From: Anaerosphaera multitolerans
GTDB lineage: Bacteria > Bacillota > Clostridia > Tissierellales > Peptoniphilaceae
Assembly: GCF_004006535.1 (NCBI RefSeq)
Contig: NZ_RLIH01000006.1
Location: forward strand, 62,001 to 126,000
DNA length: 64,000 nt
Direction: 5' to 3'
The translations under genes and the position numbers were made by a program. Positions 1-8,871 of the stretch are shown piece after piece (position 1 is the first letter of the stretch; each line of letters begins with the position of its first letter). A model generated the notes under the pieces. The model was not told where the DNA came from. It worked only from the letters and a program-made list of their open reading frames with translations, and made no database searches.

Positions 1-536
1 ATAGTTAAATTTTTTATAAAAGTATTTTCATTAATAGATTGAATTATTATTGGAGTATCTACACTATATGAATATTCTTCATTCCCAATTTCTCTTTTTG
101 CATATATTATATTTCCTTTAACATCAAAAAAACTACTATACAAAATTCTTTTAATGTTTAAACTTTCTGAAATATAAGTAGACACATACACTGAATCTTC
201 ATTATAAAAAAGACTGCCTATTAAAATAATATCTAACTTACTAAAATAGTTTTCAATGAATGTCTTAAGAATTTCTGCACAAAATCTCGGATCTTCTAAA
301 TCAATTTCTTCACCCTCAATAATATATGCGCTATCAACCCCCATTGCCATTGAATCTCTTAAACTTTTTTCACTCCTTGCTTTGTTTTTTGATAGAATTA
401 CGGAACTAATATTACACTTTTCTTTTTCTTTAATTATCAAAGCTTCAGATATAATATTTTCATCACCTTTAATTAAAGAATTATTTTCCTCTAACAAATC
501 TTTATTTATTGGACTAAGTATAATTAACACATTCAT
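1..536 (-). CDS. etfB: Electron transfer flavoprotein beta subunit, 3' end beyond the window
   Basis: Partial gene. My own translation from the ATG at 536 gives about 178 residues and is still open at the window edge. The protein starts MNVLIILSPIN and contains the EtfB-like stretch DENIISEALIIKEKEK, then SLRDSMAMGVDSAYII, matching the family pattern of alternating hydrophobic strands and an LR..LAMG.D.A.LI segment. EtfB carries AMP and, with EtfA and FAD, passes electrons to or from acyl-CoA dehydrogenases. The acyl-CoA dehydrogenase at 4748 fits this role. The start has a clear AGAAAGGA ribosome binding site at 545-555. The sequence is divergent from textbook EtfB, so a more distant ETF-fold paralogue is possible. 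Confidence 0.75.
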   Translation of the reverse strand, partial: MNVLIILSPINKDLLEENNSLIKGDENIISEALIIKEKEKCNISSVILSKNKARSEKSLRDSMAMGVDSAYIIEGEEIDLEDPRFCAEILKTFIENYFSKLDIILIGSLFYNEDSVYVSTYISESLNIKRILYSSFFDVKGNIIYAKREIGNEEYSYSVDTPIIIQSINENTFIKNLT

Positions 537-556
537 AATTATTTTGTTTCCTTTCT

Positions 557-593
557 AAAAAATCGTAGAAGGTATAAATATCTTCTACGATTT
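557..593 (-). terminator. Hairpin with T-run between the GntP gene and etfB
   Basis: Perfect 12-bp arms (560-571 and 582-593) with a 10-nt loop, followed on the minus strand by a run of Ts. It lies directly before the etfB ribosome binding site, with no room for a separate promoter, so it probably attenuates rather than isolates etfB. Confidence 0.75.
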
Positions 594-598
594 CTAAT

Positions 599-1909
599 TT
601 ACACTATTCCTATATTTACTAAACCGATAAACACAAAGCAAATAATAAACGGAATTATTATTTGAGTAATTGCTATGTCATAATAAGCTTCTTTATGCGT
701 TAATTTACATATATTCAAAAGAGTAATCTGCGCTCCTTGATGAGGTAAAGTATCTAATGTACCTGCTGCAATTGTCGAAATTCTATGTACATACTCCAAA
801 TTAATTCCTAGACTTAGATAAATATCTTTTAATGCATTAAAAGCAACACCAAGCCCTCCGGATGCAGAACCACAAGCACCAGCACATATTGCCACTGTAA
901 TCATTACAAAGATTAACGGACTTATATTAATATTTACCAAGGAATTTACTAAATCAGAAAATGCCTGTGTTTCTTGAACTATTCCTCCAAATCCAACTAC
1001 AATAGCTGTATTTAAAATTGCAGTTCCTGAATCTGCAGCTCCTTTATTAAATACATTAACCCATTCTCCCGGATTTCCAATTTTCTTATAAAATAATAAT
1101 ACACTTAGAACTATACCTATAGTAACTGAAGTCTCAACAGCTAACTTCAATATATTAAATGCAACTAATATAGTTATAATAGGTATTAATGCTAAAAATT
1201 CATTAGGCAAACTTTTATTTTCATCATATGAAAGTTCACTTTCAGTAAGTTGATATTTAAGCGTATTATCCACAAAAAATATCTCACTTTTTGCAAATTT
1301 TTTAGCCCTATACTCTAACCATACAAATATTAAAATATACATAATTATTGAAGATATTAACGACGGAAGGAAAGCTGCCGTTGCCGGAGTTCCCAAATTT
1401 TCAGAAGCAATTACATTTTGAATAGAAGGAGAACCAGGTCCACTCATTGACCAAGTCCAACATCCTGAAGAAATTGCCGCAGGTATTAGTCTTCTTGTTA
1501 TATTTGCCTCTTTAAACAACTGTAACGCAATTGGGTACACAACAAAGAATACTACAAACCCGCTAATTCCACCATAAGTTAAAATACCTGTTATTGTCAT
1601 AATTATAGGTGCAACAAATTTTCCCTTACTAATCTTAGCAATAAATCTTGCTATAGATTCAGCAGCACCTGTAAATTGGTATATAGCTCCAAAAATAGCT
1701 CCTACAAAAAAAACTAAAAAATAACTTGAAACATAATTTGCCGCAGAGGGCATAAAATATTCTTTTAAGCTCGATAGTATAGGCATCCCAGAAAACACAA
1801 TTACAAAAATAGAGACAACCGGAGCCAAAATTATAGCACTAATTTGTTTAAATGCAAGCAGCGCAAAAAGTAAAATAGCCGCTACTAATATAATATTACC
1901 TAGATTCAT
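599..1909 (-). CDS. GntP-family permease (organic or short-chain fatty acid transporter)
   Basis: A 436-residue polytopic membrane protein with about 11-12 hydrophobic segments and almost no soluble domain. It has the glycine-rich family signature GILTYGGISGFVVFF in the first half and GSASGGLGVAF in the second, typical of the GntP/citrate-Mg symporter group. It likely imports or exports a small organic acid by proton symport. It begins 16 nt after a CoA-transferase gene in the same orientation, which suggests that the substrate is the acid activated or released by that enzyme. The exact substrate cannot be read from sequence. It is followed by a hairpin and then etfB. Confidence 0.8.
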   Translation of the reverse strand: MNLGNIILVAAILLFALLAFKQISAIILAPVVSIFVIVFSGMPILSSLKEYFMPSAANYVSSYFLVFFVGAIFGAIYQFTGAAESIARFIAKISKGKFVAPIIMTITGILTYGGISGFVVFFVVYPIALQLFKEANITRRLIPAAISSGCWTWSMSGPGSPSIQNVIASENLGTPATAAFLPSLISSIIMYILIFVWLEYRAKKFAKSEIFFVDNTLKYQLTESELSYDENKSLPNEFLALIPIITILVAFNILKLAVETSVTIGIVLSVLLFYKKIGNPGEWVNVFNKGAADSGTAILNTAIVVGFGGIVQETQAFSDLVNSLVNINISPLIFVMITVAICAGACGSASGGLGVAFNALKDIYLSLGINLEYVHRISTIAAGTLDTLPHQGAQITLLNICKLTHKEAYYDIAITQIIIPFIICFVFIGLVNIGIV

Positions 1910-1925
1910 GATGTTCTCCTATCTA

Positions 1926-3479
1926 TTATTTTATATTCATTTCTTCTTCTCTAAAAATTCTAGAATCCATTAATTTTAACTGTTTATCAATTATTGGTGT
2001 AAATTCCATTAAATCAAGTATTTGCGTCTTCATATCAATACCGGGCGCAACTTCCATCAAATGCATTCCATCTTCTTTTAGCTCAAAAACTGCTCTTTCC
2101 GTAATATACATTACTGGTTGTTTCACTTTTTTTGCATAGTCGCCACTAAAAGTAATTTGTTCTACTTCATCTATAAATTTAATAGACTTTCCTTCCTGAA
2201 CAATATTTAATTTTCCATTTATTATCTCGGTTATTAAACCTCCTGCTGTAAAAGTTCCACAGAAAAATACTTTTTTAGCATTTTGTGTTATATTTATAAA
2301 TCCGCCACATCCAGCTATTCGCGGACCAAATTTTGATACATTAATATTTCCGCTTTTATCTGCCTGAGCAAGACCCAAAAAAGCAAGATCTATTCCAGAA
2401 CCGTCATAAAAATCAAACTGATATGCCTGATCTAAAATACAGTCAGGATTTACAGCTCCTCCAAATTGAGAACCACCTTGAGGTACTCCCCCAACTGCAC
2501 CAGCTTCAACAGTGAGAGTCATATAATCTGATATTCCCTCTTCATTTGCCACTACAGAAACATACTCCGGTGCACCTATTCCAAGATTTACAACTGTATT
2601 TTCTTCTAATTCAAGTGCCGCTCTTCTTGCAATTATCTTTTTTGCATCCAGAACTTTTTTCGAATCACTATGTATTGGTACTCTAATTTCCCCAGACATT
2701 GATGGATTATACTCAAATCCAATGCATTGCTCATGATCTTTTGGATCTTCCACCACAACTATTGCATCTACATAAATTCCAGGAATCTTCACAAGTCTGG
2801 GATCTAAGGTTCCTGATTCTACGACTTTTTCAACTTGTACAATAACTTTTCCGCCACAATTTTTAACCGCCTGTGCCATTGATGTGCATTCAGTGGTTGC
2901 AATTTCATGTTCTAACGTTACATTGCCACTCTCATCTGCAAAAGTACCTCTTAATAATCCAAAATCTAAATTTATAGATTTATAAATTAATTTTTCCTCA
3001 CCAAGAACCTCAATAATTTCTACTAAGTCTTCTTTGCTAATATTATTTAACTTTCCACCCTCTATTCTCGGATCTACAAAGGTATTTAAACCCACATGAG
3101 TTATTGTACCTAATTTCTTTCCTGCAATATCTCTAAATAACTGAGATAATGTCCCTTGCGGGAAATTATATCCTTCAATTTTTTCTTCCAGAACCATTTC
3201 CCCTAATTTTGGAACCATATTCCAATGGCCTCCAATCACTCTTTTAACCAAATTTTCATGTGCAAAATGATCTGCCCCAGAACCATCTCGATTACCTTGA
3301 GCGGCAGCATAAAATACAGTTAAATTCTTAGGACTATTTGTTTCTATGAATCTTTTTTCTATAGCACCAGTTAGTGCTTCAGGCATACAGCTTGCTACAA
3401 ACCCGGTACTGGTAATGGTTGCATTATCAGTAATCATATCTGCTGCTTCCTTAGCACTTATAATGGGAACTTTTCTCAT
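1926..3479 (-). CDS. Acyl-CoA:acetate/3-ketoacid CoA-transferase (propionate CoA-transferase type)
   Basis: 517 residues, the usual length for single-chain family I CoA-transferases of the Pct/YdiF type, with fused alpha and beta halves. The predicted catalytic glutamate is Glu325 in LTVEAGAVGG, close to Glu324 of the propionate CoA-transferase of the alanine/lactate fermenter Clostridium propionicum. The glycine-rich oxyanion region NLGIGAPEYV lies at about 298-307. The enzyme moves CoA between short-chain acyl-CoAs and free acids through a glutamyl-CoA thioester. It sits between crotonase and a GntP permease in one operon, so it probably frees butyrate, propionate or a similar acid at the end of a fermentation route. 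Substrate preference is not resolved. Confidence 0.9.
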   Translation of the reverse strand: MRKVPIISAKEAADMITDNATITSTGFVASCMPEALTGAIEKRFIETNSPKNLTVFYAAAQGNRDGSGADHFAHENLVKRVIGGHWNMVPKLGEMVLEEKIEGYNFPQGTLSQLFRDIAGKKLGTITHVGLNTFVDPRIEGGKLNNISKEDLVEIIEVLGEEKLIYKSINLDFGLLRGTFADESGNVTLEHEIATTECTSMAQAVKNCGGKVIVQVEKVVESGTLDPRLVKIPGIYVDAIVVVEDPKDHEQCIGFEYNPSMSGEIRVPIHSDSKKVLDAKKIIARRAALELEENTVVNLGIGAPEYVSVVANEEGISDYMTLTVEAGAVGGVPQGGSQFGGAVNPDCILDQAYQFDFYDGSGIDLAFLGLAQADKSGNINVSKFGPRIAGCGGFINITQNAKKVFFCGTFTAGGLITEIINGKLNIVQEGKSIKFIDEVEQITFSGDYAKKVKQPVMYITERAVFELKEDGMHLMEVAPGIDMKTQILDLMEFTPIIDKQLKLMDSRIFREEEMNIK

Positions 3480-3512
3480 ATCTTCCTCCTATAACATTTA
3501 TTTTTATATTAT

Positions 3513-4289
3513 TTAAAAATCTGTTAAATTTGCTGCACGTTTTTCTAAAAATGCAGTCATTCCTTCTTTTTTATCATCAGTAGCAAAAGAAAGACCGAAT
3601 AGATTAGCTTCTAATTGAAGTCCACTTGCAAGGTCTGTCTCTGTTCCTATATTTATCGCTTGTTTTGCAAGAGTTACAGCAAAACTGCCTTTTGAAATAA
3701 TTTTTGAAGCCATTTTTTTACACTCATCAATTAATTCTTTTTGCTCTACTACTTTATTAGCCAGTCCAATTCTATATGCTTCATTTGCATCAATCATGTC
3801 AGTAGTAAAAATCAATTCTTTAGCTCTTCCCTTACCCACAAGTCTTGCCAATCTTTGTGTTCCACCAAAACCGGGAATTATTCCCAACCCTACTTCAGGT
3901 TGCCCAAATTTAGCATTTTCAGAAGCCACTCTAATATCACATGACATTGAAAGCTCACATCCACCTCCAAGTGCGAAACCGTTTACAGCAGCTATAGTAA
4001 CTTGCGGCATATTTTCTATTTTGCTAAAAGCTTCATAAGCTAACATCCCCATTGTTCTTCCTTCCTGCGCATTTGCATTTACCATTTCAGATATATCTGC
4101 ACCTGCAACAAAGGATTTCTCCCCACTACCTGTCAATATTACGACTTTGATATCTTTCCTTTTTTCAATTTCACTAAAAACTTCATTGATTTCAGCTAGT
4201 GTCTCGCTGTTTAATGCATTAAGCGATTTTGGTCGATTAATAGTAACAACAGCAATTTCATTTTCCACTTCCATTAATAAGTTTTTCAT
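3513..4289 (-). CDS. crt: Enoyl-CoA hydratase (crotonase; 3-hydroxybutyryl-CoA dehydratase)
   Basis: 258 residues, a full-length crotonase-fold protein. It has the acyl-CoA binding turn AGADISEM (62-69), the oxyanion-hole region NGFALGGG (103-110) and both catalytic glutamates, Glu112 in CELSMSCD and Glu132 in GQPEVGLG, followed by GIIPGFGGTQRL. It adds or removes water across short-chain 2-enoyl-CoA, most likely crotonyl-CoA. First gene of the leftward operon crt, CoA-transferase, permease and etfB; the acyl-CoA dehydrogenase for the next reductive step is transcribed divergently. An excellent promoter (TTGACA-17-GATAAT) lies about 220 nt upstream. Confidence 0.9.
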   Translation of the reverse strand: MKNLLMEVENEIAVVTINRPKSLNALNSETLAEINEVFSEIEKRKDIKVVILTGSGEKSFVAGADISEMVNANAQEGRTMGMLAYEAFSKIENMPQVTIAAVNGFALGGGCELSMSCDIRVASENAKFGQPEVGLGIIPGFGGTQRLARLVGKGRAKELIFTTDMIDANEAYRIGLANKVVEQKELIDECKKMASKIISKGSFAVTLAKQAINIGTETDLASGLQLEANLFGLSFATDDKKEGMTAFLEKRAANLTDF

Positions 4290-4506
4290 AAGTTTACCTC
4301 CAAATATTTATATTTAAATATAGTTATATATAATATGATTTGATTTCCAATTATACATATAACTAGTATTTAGCGAGCTAATTGTTGCTTAGAATTATAT
4401 TATTTTTCACCTTTAAATATACTAATCATAATTTTAACTTAAGTGCATATTAAATATTTTACACAGAAATTATAAAGATAAAATCAAGTGTTTTTTACTT
4501 TACTCC

Positions 4507-4535
4507 ATTATCGTACTATCTTTTATGTTTGTCAA
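4507..4535 (-). promoter_or_regulatory. Promoter of the crt operon
   Basis: On the minus strand, TTGACA (4535-4530), a 17-bp spacer and GATAAT (4512-4507). The near-consensus match and orientation toward crt support it. The leader would be about 210 nt. Confidence 0.7.
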
Positions 4536-4582
4536 TACCTTAACAATAAATATTAAAGACTAAAAAATATTATATCTATATA

Positions 4583-4611
4583 TTGACATATACAGTTTCA
4601 AATGATATATT
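4583..4611 (+). promoter_or_regulatory. Promoter of the acyl-CoA dehydrogenase gene
   Basis: TTGACA (4583-4588), 17-bp spacer, TATATT (4606-4611). One arm of the 12-bp inverted repeat (4594-4605) fills most of the spacer, a classic repressor position. Confidence 0.75.
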
Positions 4612-4626
4612 TGCTTTAATAGTTAG

Positions 4627-4645
4627 TACGCTAACTATTAGCGTA
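4627..4645. promoter_or_regulatory. Perfect palindromic operator candidate
   Basis: TACGCTAA-CTA-TTAGCGTA, 8-bp perfect arms with a 3-bp centre, starting about 10 bp after the expected transcription start. A shorter relative (TTAGCGAGCTAA) occurs at 4370-4381 in the leader of the divergent crt operon. Size and symmetry suit a dimeric TetR- or MarR-type regulator; identity unknown. Confidence 0.55.
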
Positions 4646-4747
4646 ACTTATTTAATGCAATTTCTATTATATTAATTACATTAGATTTGAATTATCTTAC
4701 ATAGTTCATTTGAAACTAAAAACTTTATTTAATTTAAGGAGGAAATT

Positions 4748-5890
4748 ATGAATTTTGAACTTAATGAACAACAAAAGTCCATACAAATGGCAGTTAGAGA
4801 ATTTGCAAACAATGAATTGAAACCGGGAGTTATTGAAAGAGATGAGTCCTCTACTTTTTCCGTTGAACTTTATAAAAAAATGGGTGAACTTGGTTTTATC
4901 GGTCTTCCTATTTCTAAAGAATATGGTGGACAAGGACTTGGATATTTAGAATATGCGCTGGCAGTGGAAGAAATTTCTAAAGTTGATGCTTCAATGGGGA
5001 TTTCTTATTCTGTTTCCACTTCACTTTATTGCGGTAGCATTCTAAACTCAAATGCAACTGAGGAACAAAAAAAATCATTTCTGCCTGAAGTTGCAGCAGG
5101 TAAAGTACATGGAGCTTTCGGCTTAACTGAACCTAATGCAGGATCTGACGCTGCAGGTATTATTACTACAGCAACTAAAGAAGGTAATGAATACGTTCTT
5201 AATGGAATGAAAATTTTTAATACCAATGGTCCTATTGCAGGATATTATGCCATATATGCACTTACTGAACCCGAAAAAAGAGCAAAAGGCCTTTCTTGTT
5301 TTATAGTAAAAGCCGGAACCCCTGGTTTAAAAGTTGGAAAAATTGAAAATAAAATGGGTATCAAATCTGCTCAGGTATCTGAAATTATATTGGAAGATGT
5401 AAGAGTTCCTGAAGAAAACAAAATAGCTTTAGATGGTAAAGGTTTTGGGGTGGCTATGAAGACCCTTGATGGAGGCAGAATTGGAGTTGCTGCCCAAGGT
5501 CTTGGTATTGCTGAAGGAGCTTTTGATATTGCTATTAGCTATTTAAAAGAAAGGGAACAATTTGGGAAACCTCTTTATAGAAATCAATATTTAGCATTTA
5601 AAATGGCTGAACTTTCAATGGAAATTGAAGCTGCCAAATTTATGCTCTACAAAGCTTGTGCTGATAAAGATAATAATGGAAAATATTCCCTTTCTGCTGC
5701 TAAAGCAAAATATATGTGTACAAATGCTGCTATGCACGTTACGACTGAATGTGTTCAAATGCTTGGTGGAAATGGCTATATGAAAGAATATCATGTTGAA
5801 CGAATGATGCGAGATGCTAAAATTACTCAAATTTATGAAGGAACTAATGAAATTCAGAAATTAATAGTTAGTGGCGCATTATTCAGCTAA
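4748..5890 (+). CDS. bcd: Short-chain acyl-CoA dehydrogenase (butyryl-CoA dehydrogenase type)
   Basis: 380 residues, the standard length for a soluble FAD-dependent acyl-CoA dehydrogenase. Visible landmarks are the FAD/substrate segment GAFGLTEPNAGSDA, the central beta domain, the arginine-bearing REQFGKPLYRNQ helix and the predicted catalytic base Glu364 in QIYEGTNEIQ. It interconverts crotonyl-CoA and butyryl-CoA with electrons handled by EtfAB; a partial etfB lies at the left edge of the window. The start has an ideal AAGGAGG site 6 nt upstream. Monocistronic, with its own promoter and palindromic operator, and ends at a strong bidirectional terminator. Acryloyl-CoA reductase is an alternative function that sequence alone cannot exclude. 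Confidence 0.88.
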   Translation: MNFELNEQQKSIQMAVREFANNELKPGVIERDESSTFSVELYKKMGELGFIGLPISKEYGGQGLGYLEYALAVEEISKVDASMGISYSVSTSLYCGSILNSNATEEQKKSFLPEVAAGKVHGAFGLTEPNAGSDAAGIITTATKEGNEYVLNGMKIFNTNGPIAGYYAIYALTEPEKRAKGLSCFIVKAGTPGLKVGKIENKMGIKSAQVSEIILEDVRVPEENKIALDGKGFGVAMKTLDGGRIGVAAQGLGIAEGAFDIAISYLKEREQFGKPLYRNQYLAFKMAELSMEIEAAKFMLYKACADKDNNGKYSLSAAKAKYMCTNAAMHVTTECVQMLGGNGYMKEYHVERMMRDAKITQIYEGTNEIQKLIVSGALFS

Positions 5891-5944
5891 ATTATTTATA
5901 AATAAAACTAATACTAAACTCTTTTTTTTACTATTTTCTTATCC

Positions 5945-5986
5945 AAAAAATCCTATTAACTTATAAATAAGTTAATAGGATTTTTT
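5945..5986. terminator. Bidirectional terminator between the acyl-CoA dehydrogenase gene and gatB
   Basis: 19-bp perfect arms (5945-5963 and 5968-5986) around a TAAA loop, ending in T6 on either strand. Serves both converging genes. Confidence 0.9.
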
Positions 5987-5994
5987 CTTAATTT

Positions 5995-7422
5995 CTATAA
6001 ATTATTTAATTTCTCTCTTAAAAGCTCATTTACAATTTTAGGATTTGCCTTACCTTTGGAGGCTTTCATAACCTGTCCAACTAAGAAGCCAAAAGCTCTG
6101 TCCTTACCGGCTTTATAATCTTCAATTGATTGAGTATTTTCTTTTAATACATTTTCCACTATATTTTCAATTTCAGAACTATCGGATATTTGAAGCAATC
6201 CTTGCTCCTCTATTATCTCATTAGGATTTTTGCCCTTTTCAAACATTTCCCTTAAGACTTTTTTACCAGCATTGTTGTTTATCTTTCCTTCTTTAATAAC
6301 TTTTAGCAAAGATGCAAAATCTTCAGGCCCAAAGGGTAAGTCAAAGGAATCTTCAATATTGTCCACTCTTCTTAATACTTCAGTCATTATCCAGTTAGAA
6401 ATCATATTTCTATCTTCAAAATGTTCTGCTACTTCTTCAAAGTAATTTGCCAGTTGTGTTGAAGATGTCAGTACTTCAGCATCATATTCAGCAAGTCCGT
6501 ACTCCTCTATAAATCTATTCTTCTTTGCTTCAGGCAATTCAGGCAATCTCTCTTTTACTTTTTCTATCCACTCATCTGATAATACAACCGGTACCAAATC
6601 ACCTTCAGGAGCAAACCTATAGTCTGCAACAGTGTACTTTTCTCTCATTAGAATTGTTTCATTGTTTACGTCATCCCATCTTCTAGTGGTCTTTATTTCA
6701 TCTCTATCCTCTTCTAAAAGTTTAATATGTCTTTGTACTTCAAAGTCAATTGCTTTTTCTACACCTCTAAAAGAATTGATGTTTTTAACTTCTGTAACTT
6801 GGGTTTTTCTATTGCTAGTCTCATCTACTACGTTGACGTTCACGTCACATCTTAGAGAGCCTTCTTCCATTTTTACGTCTGAAACTCCAATATACTTTAA
6901 CGTGCTCTTTAATTTTTCTAAAAAAAGTCGAGCTTCCCTTCCACTGTTCATTTCCGGTTTTGATACTATTTCAATAAGGGGTACGCCACATCTATTATAG
7001 TCCATCAGTGTTTCATATGTTTCCGTGTGTAAAGACTTTCCCGTATCCTCTTCCATTTGAATTTTAAAGATACCGACTTTTTTAAGTCCTTCATCTCCCT
7101 CAATCTCCAAGTAGCCCTCTTCGCAAATAGGCATATCATCTTGAGTTATTTGAAATCCCTTCGTTAAATCCGGATAAAAATAATTTTTCCTGTCAAATTT
7201 AGATACCTTTTGAATTTCACAATTTAAAGCAAGACCTGCCATAATACTATAGTTAACTACATTTTCATTTAAAACAGGCAGTCCTCCGGGTAATCCCAAA
7301 CAAGTTGGACACACTCTCGTATTGGGTTCCCCTCCAAACTCATTGGCACAGGAGCAAAAAGCCTTAGTCTTAGTTGATAACTCAACATGGATTTCCAATC
7401 CTACAATCGTCTTATAGCTCAT
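5995..7422 (-). CDS. gatB: Aspartyl/glutamyl-tRNA amidotransferase subunit B
   Basis: 475 residues from the ATG at 7422; the sequence then starts MSYKTIVGLEIHVEL like other GatB proteins. A GTG one codon earlier is also possible. GatB holds the kinase and tRNA-binding parts of GatCAB, which converts Glu-tRNA(Gln) and/or Asp-tRNA(Asn) to the amidated forms. The metal-binding cysteine region (CSCANEFGGEPNTRVCPTC) is intact at about 24-42, and the C-terminal YqeY-like tail (GQVMKASKGKANP) is complete. The start overlaps the gatA stop as TGATG, which indicates translational coupling in gatCAB. It ends just before the shared terminator. Confidence 0.97.
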   Translation of the reverse strand: MSYKTIVGLEIHVELSTKTKAFCSCANEFGGEPNTRVCPTCLGLPGGLPVLNENVVNYSIMAGLALNCEIQKVSKFDRKNYFYPDLTKGFQITQDDMPICEEGYLEIEGDEGLKKVGIFKIQMEEDTGKSLHTETYETLMDYNRCGVPLIEIVSKPEMNSGREARLFLEKLKSTLKYIGVSDVKMEEGSLRCDVNVNVVDETSNRKTQVTEVKNINSFRGVEKAIDFEVQRHIKLLEEDRDEIKTTRRWDDVNNETILMREKYTVADYRFAPEGDLVPVVLSDEWIEKVKERLPELPEAKKNRFIEEYGLAEYDAEVLTSSTQLANYFEEVAEHFEDRNMISNWIMTEVLRRVDNIEDSFDLPFGPEDFASLLKVIKEGKINNNAGKKVLREMFEKGKNPNEIIEEQGLLQISDSSEIENIVENVLKENTQSIEDYKAGKDRAFGFLVGQVMKASKGKANPKIVNELLREKLNNL

Positions 7423-8861
7423 CACTTTACACTCCTTTCAAATCCAAGAATGGTCTTAATTAAATCATTATCTTTAAATCTATTTGCCATAAACCCAATT
7501 CCTACAGAAAGTCCGTCCTTTAAAGGCATCGGTACAGTTGCTGAAGGGCATCCCGTCATATTTGCTGGAATAGTAAATAAATCTGTCTGATATATTTCCA
7601 CCGGGCTCATTTCTCTTTCAATTTCAAAAGGAAGCATTGGAACTGTAGGACTAATTACGATATTATACTTTTTAAAGACTTCATCATAGTCATTTTTAAT
7701 TAAAGTCCTAATTTTTAAAGCCTTATAATAATAATCCTTTGCTAAATCTAAGCTCAATATATGAGTACCTATCATAATTCTACGCTTAACTTCATCTCCA
7801 AAGCCCTCAGCTCTGGATTTTCTATAAAGTTCATCGATGTTGTCATAGTCATTAGTTCTATGACCGAAACGCACTCCGTCAAACCTTGCCATATTAGGCG
7901 CCAGTTCCCCATTAACTAAGATATGGTAGGTTTCCAATATATAATTTAGGGATTTAATTTCAATAAAGTCAATTTCTGCTCCATTGCTCTTTAAAATTTC
8001 CATTGCTTCATTAAAATCCGACTTTATTCGTCCATCTAAATCCATATCCATATAAGTCTTCGGAACTGCAATTTTCAAATCTTTTAAATTTTCAACGCCA
8101 CTTCTAAAATCAAAGTCCTCTCTTAAAGACTTATTTCCAATAGAAGTTGCATCTCTTTCATCTCTGCCTTCCAAAGCTCTAAGTAATAATGTGGCATCTT
8201 CAACGTCTTTTCCCAAGGCTCCCACTTGATCAAAGGTATTTGCCATAGTTGATATCCCATATCTTGAAATAGAACCGTAAGTGGGTTTAATCCCAACAAG
8301 GCCACAAAAACTTGCTGGTTGTCTAGTTGAGCCTCCGGTATCAGTCCCCACTGCAAGTGCACACTCTTCTGCTGCAACAGCAGCTGCTGAACCTCCTGAA
8401 GAACCTCCGGGTACTAACTTACTATTTAAAGGATTCTTAGTAACTCCAAAGTATGAACTCTTTGTAGAAGCACCCATTGCAAACTCATCCATATTAGTTT
8501 TCCCAAGTATTATTCCGTCATGATACCTTATTAAATCTGTTACTGTAGAATCATAAGGCGATATGAAATTTTCCAACATCTTAGATGCGCAAGTCATCTT
8601 TACATCTTTTACAGCTATATTATCCTTTATTCCCAGAGGCACTCCTGCTAACAATCCCATTTCTTCTCTGTTTGAAAATTTGTTATCAACAGCCCTTGCA
8701 CTTTTCATAGCTTCTTCTCTACAAACTGTAATATATGCGTTAATATCACTATCATTTTCTTCAATTTTATCCAGATATTCCTTAGTTACTTCTTCACAGG
8801 AAAAATCTCTATTTTTATAGCCCTCTATTAATTCATGCGCCGTTAAATTTGTTAAACTCAT
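7422..8861 (-). CDS. gatA: Aspartyl/glutamyl-tRNA amidotransferase subunit A
   Basis: 479 residues, amidase-signature family. The catalytic Ser-cisSer-Lys triad is visible as Lys79 (VPLGIKDN), Ser154 (PGGSSGGS) and Ser178 (TGGSTRQP), at the same numbers as in characterised GatA. It releases ammonia from glutamine and channels it to GatB. It lies between gatC and gatB in the order C-A-B, with a 10-nt gap from gatC and an overlap with gatB. Presence of the full GatCAB implies that the organism uses indirect charging of Gln-tRNA and possibly Asn-tRNA. Confidence 0.97.
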   Translation of the reverse strand: MSLTNLTAHELIEGYKNRDFSCEEVTKEYLDKIEENDSDINAYITVCREEAMKSARAVDNKFSNREEMGLLAGVPLGIKDNIAVKDVKMTCASKMLENFISPYDSTVTDLIRYHDGIILGKTNMDEFAMGASTKSSYFGVTKNPLNSKLVPGGSSGGSAAAVAAEECALAVGTDTGGSTRQPASFCGLVGIKPTYGSISRYGISTMANTFDQVGALGKDVEDATLLLRALEGRDERDATSIGNKSLREDFDFRSGVENLKDLKIAVPKTYMDMDLDGRIKSDFNEAMEILKSNGAEIDFIEIKSLNYILETYHILVNGELAPNMARFDGVRFGHRTNDYDNIDELYRKSRAEGFGDEVKRRIMIGTHILSLDLAKDYYYKALKIRTLIKNDYDEVFKKYNIVISPTVPMLPFEIEREMSPVEIYQTDLFTIPANMTGCPSATVPMPLKDGLSVGIGFMANRFKDNDLIKTILGFERSVK

Positions 8862-8871
8862 AGCCTCACCC

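Larger units (their letters stand above)
4290..4747. other. Divergent control region between crt and the acyl-CoA dehydrogenase gene
   Basis: 458 bp, AT-rich, no coding. It holds two back-to-back sigma-A-type promoters, a perfect palindrome just after the rightward start site, a related 12-bp palindrome in the crt leader (TTAGCGAGCTAA, 4370-4381), and a perfect 12-bp inverted repeat whose two copies lie at 4594-4605 and 4706-4717. The layout looks like joint control of both arms of the acyl-CoA module by one or more DNA-binding regulators; no regulator gene lies next to it. Confidence 0.7.

Noticed and set aside
256-558. 100-codon rightward frame at the left edge
   Set aside because: It lies antisense to a leftward frame with clear EtfB character and a ribosome binding site, and its own protein has no recognisable family.
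8123-8377. 84-codon frame inside gatA
   Set aside because: Same-strand out-of-frame shadow of gatA, which has complete catalytic motifs through this region.
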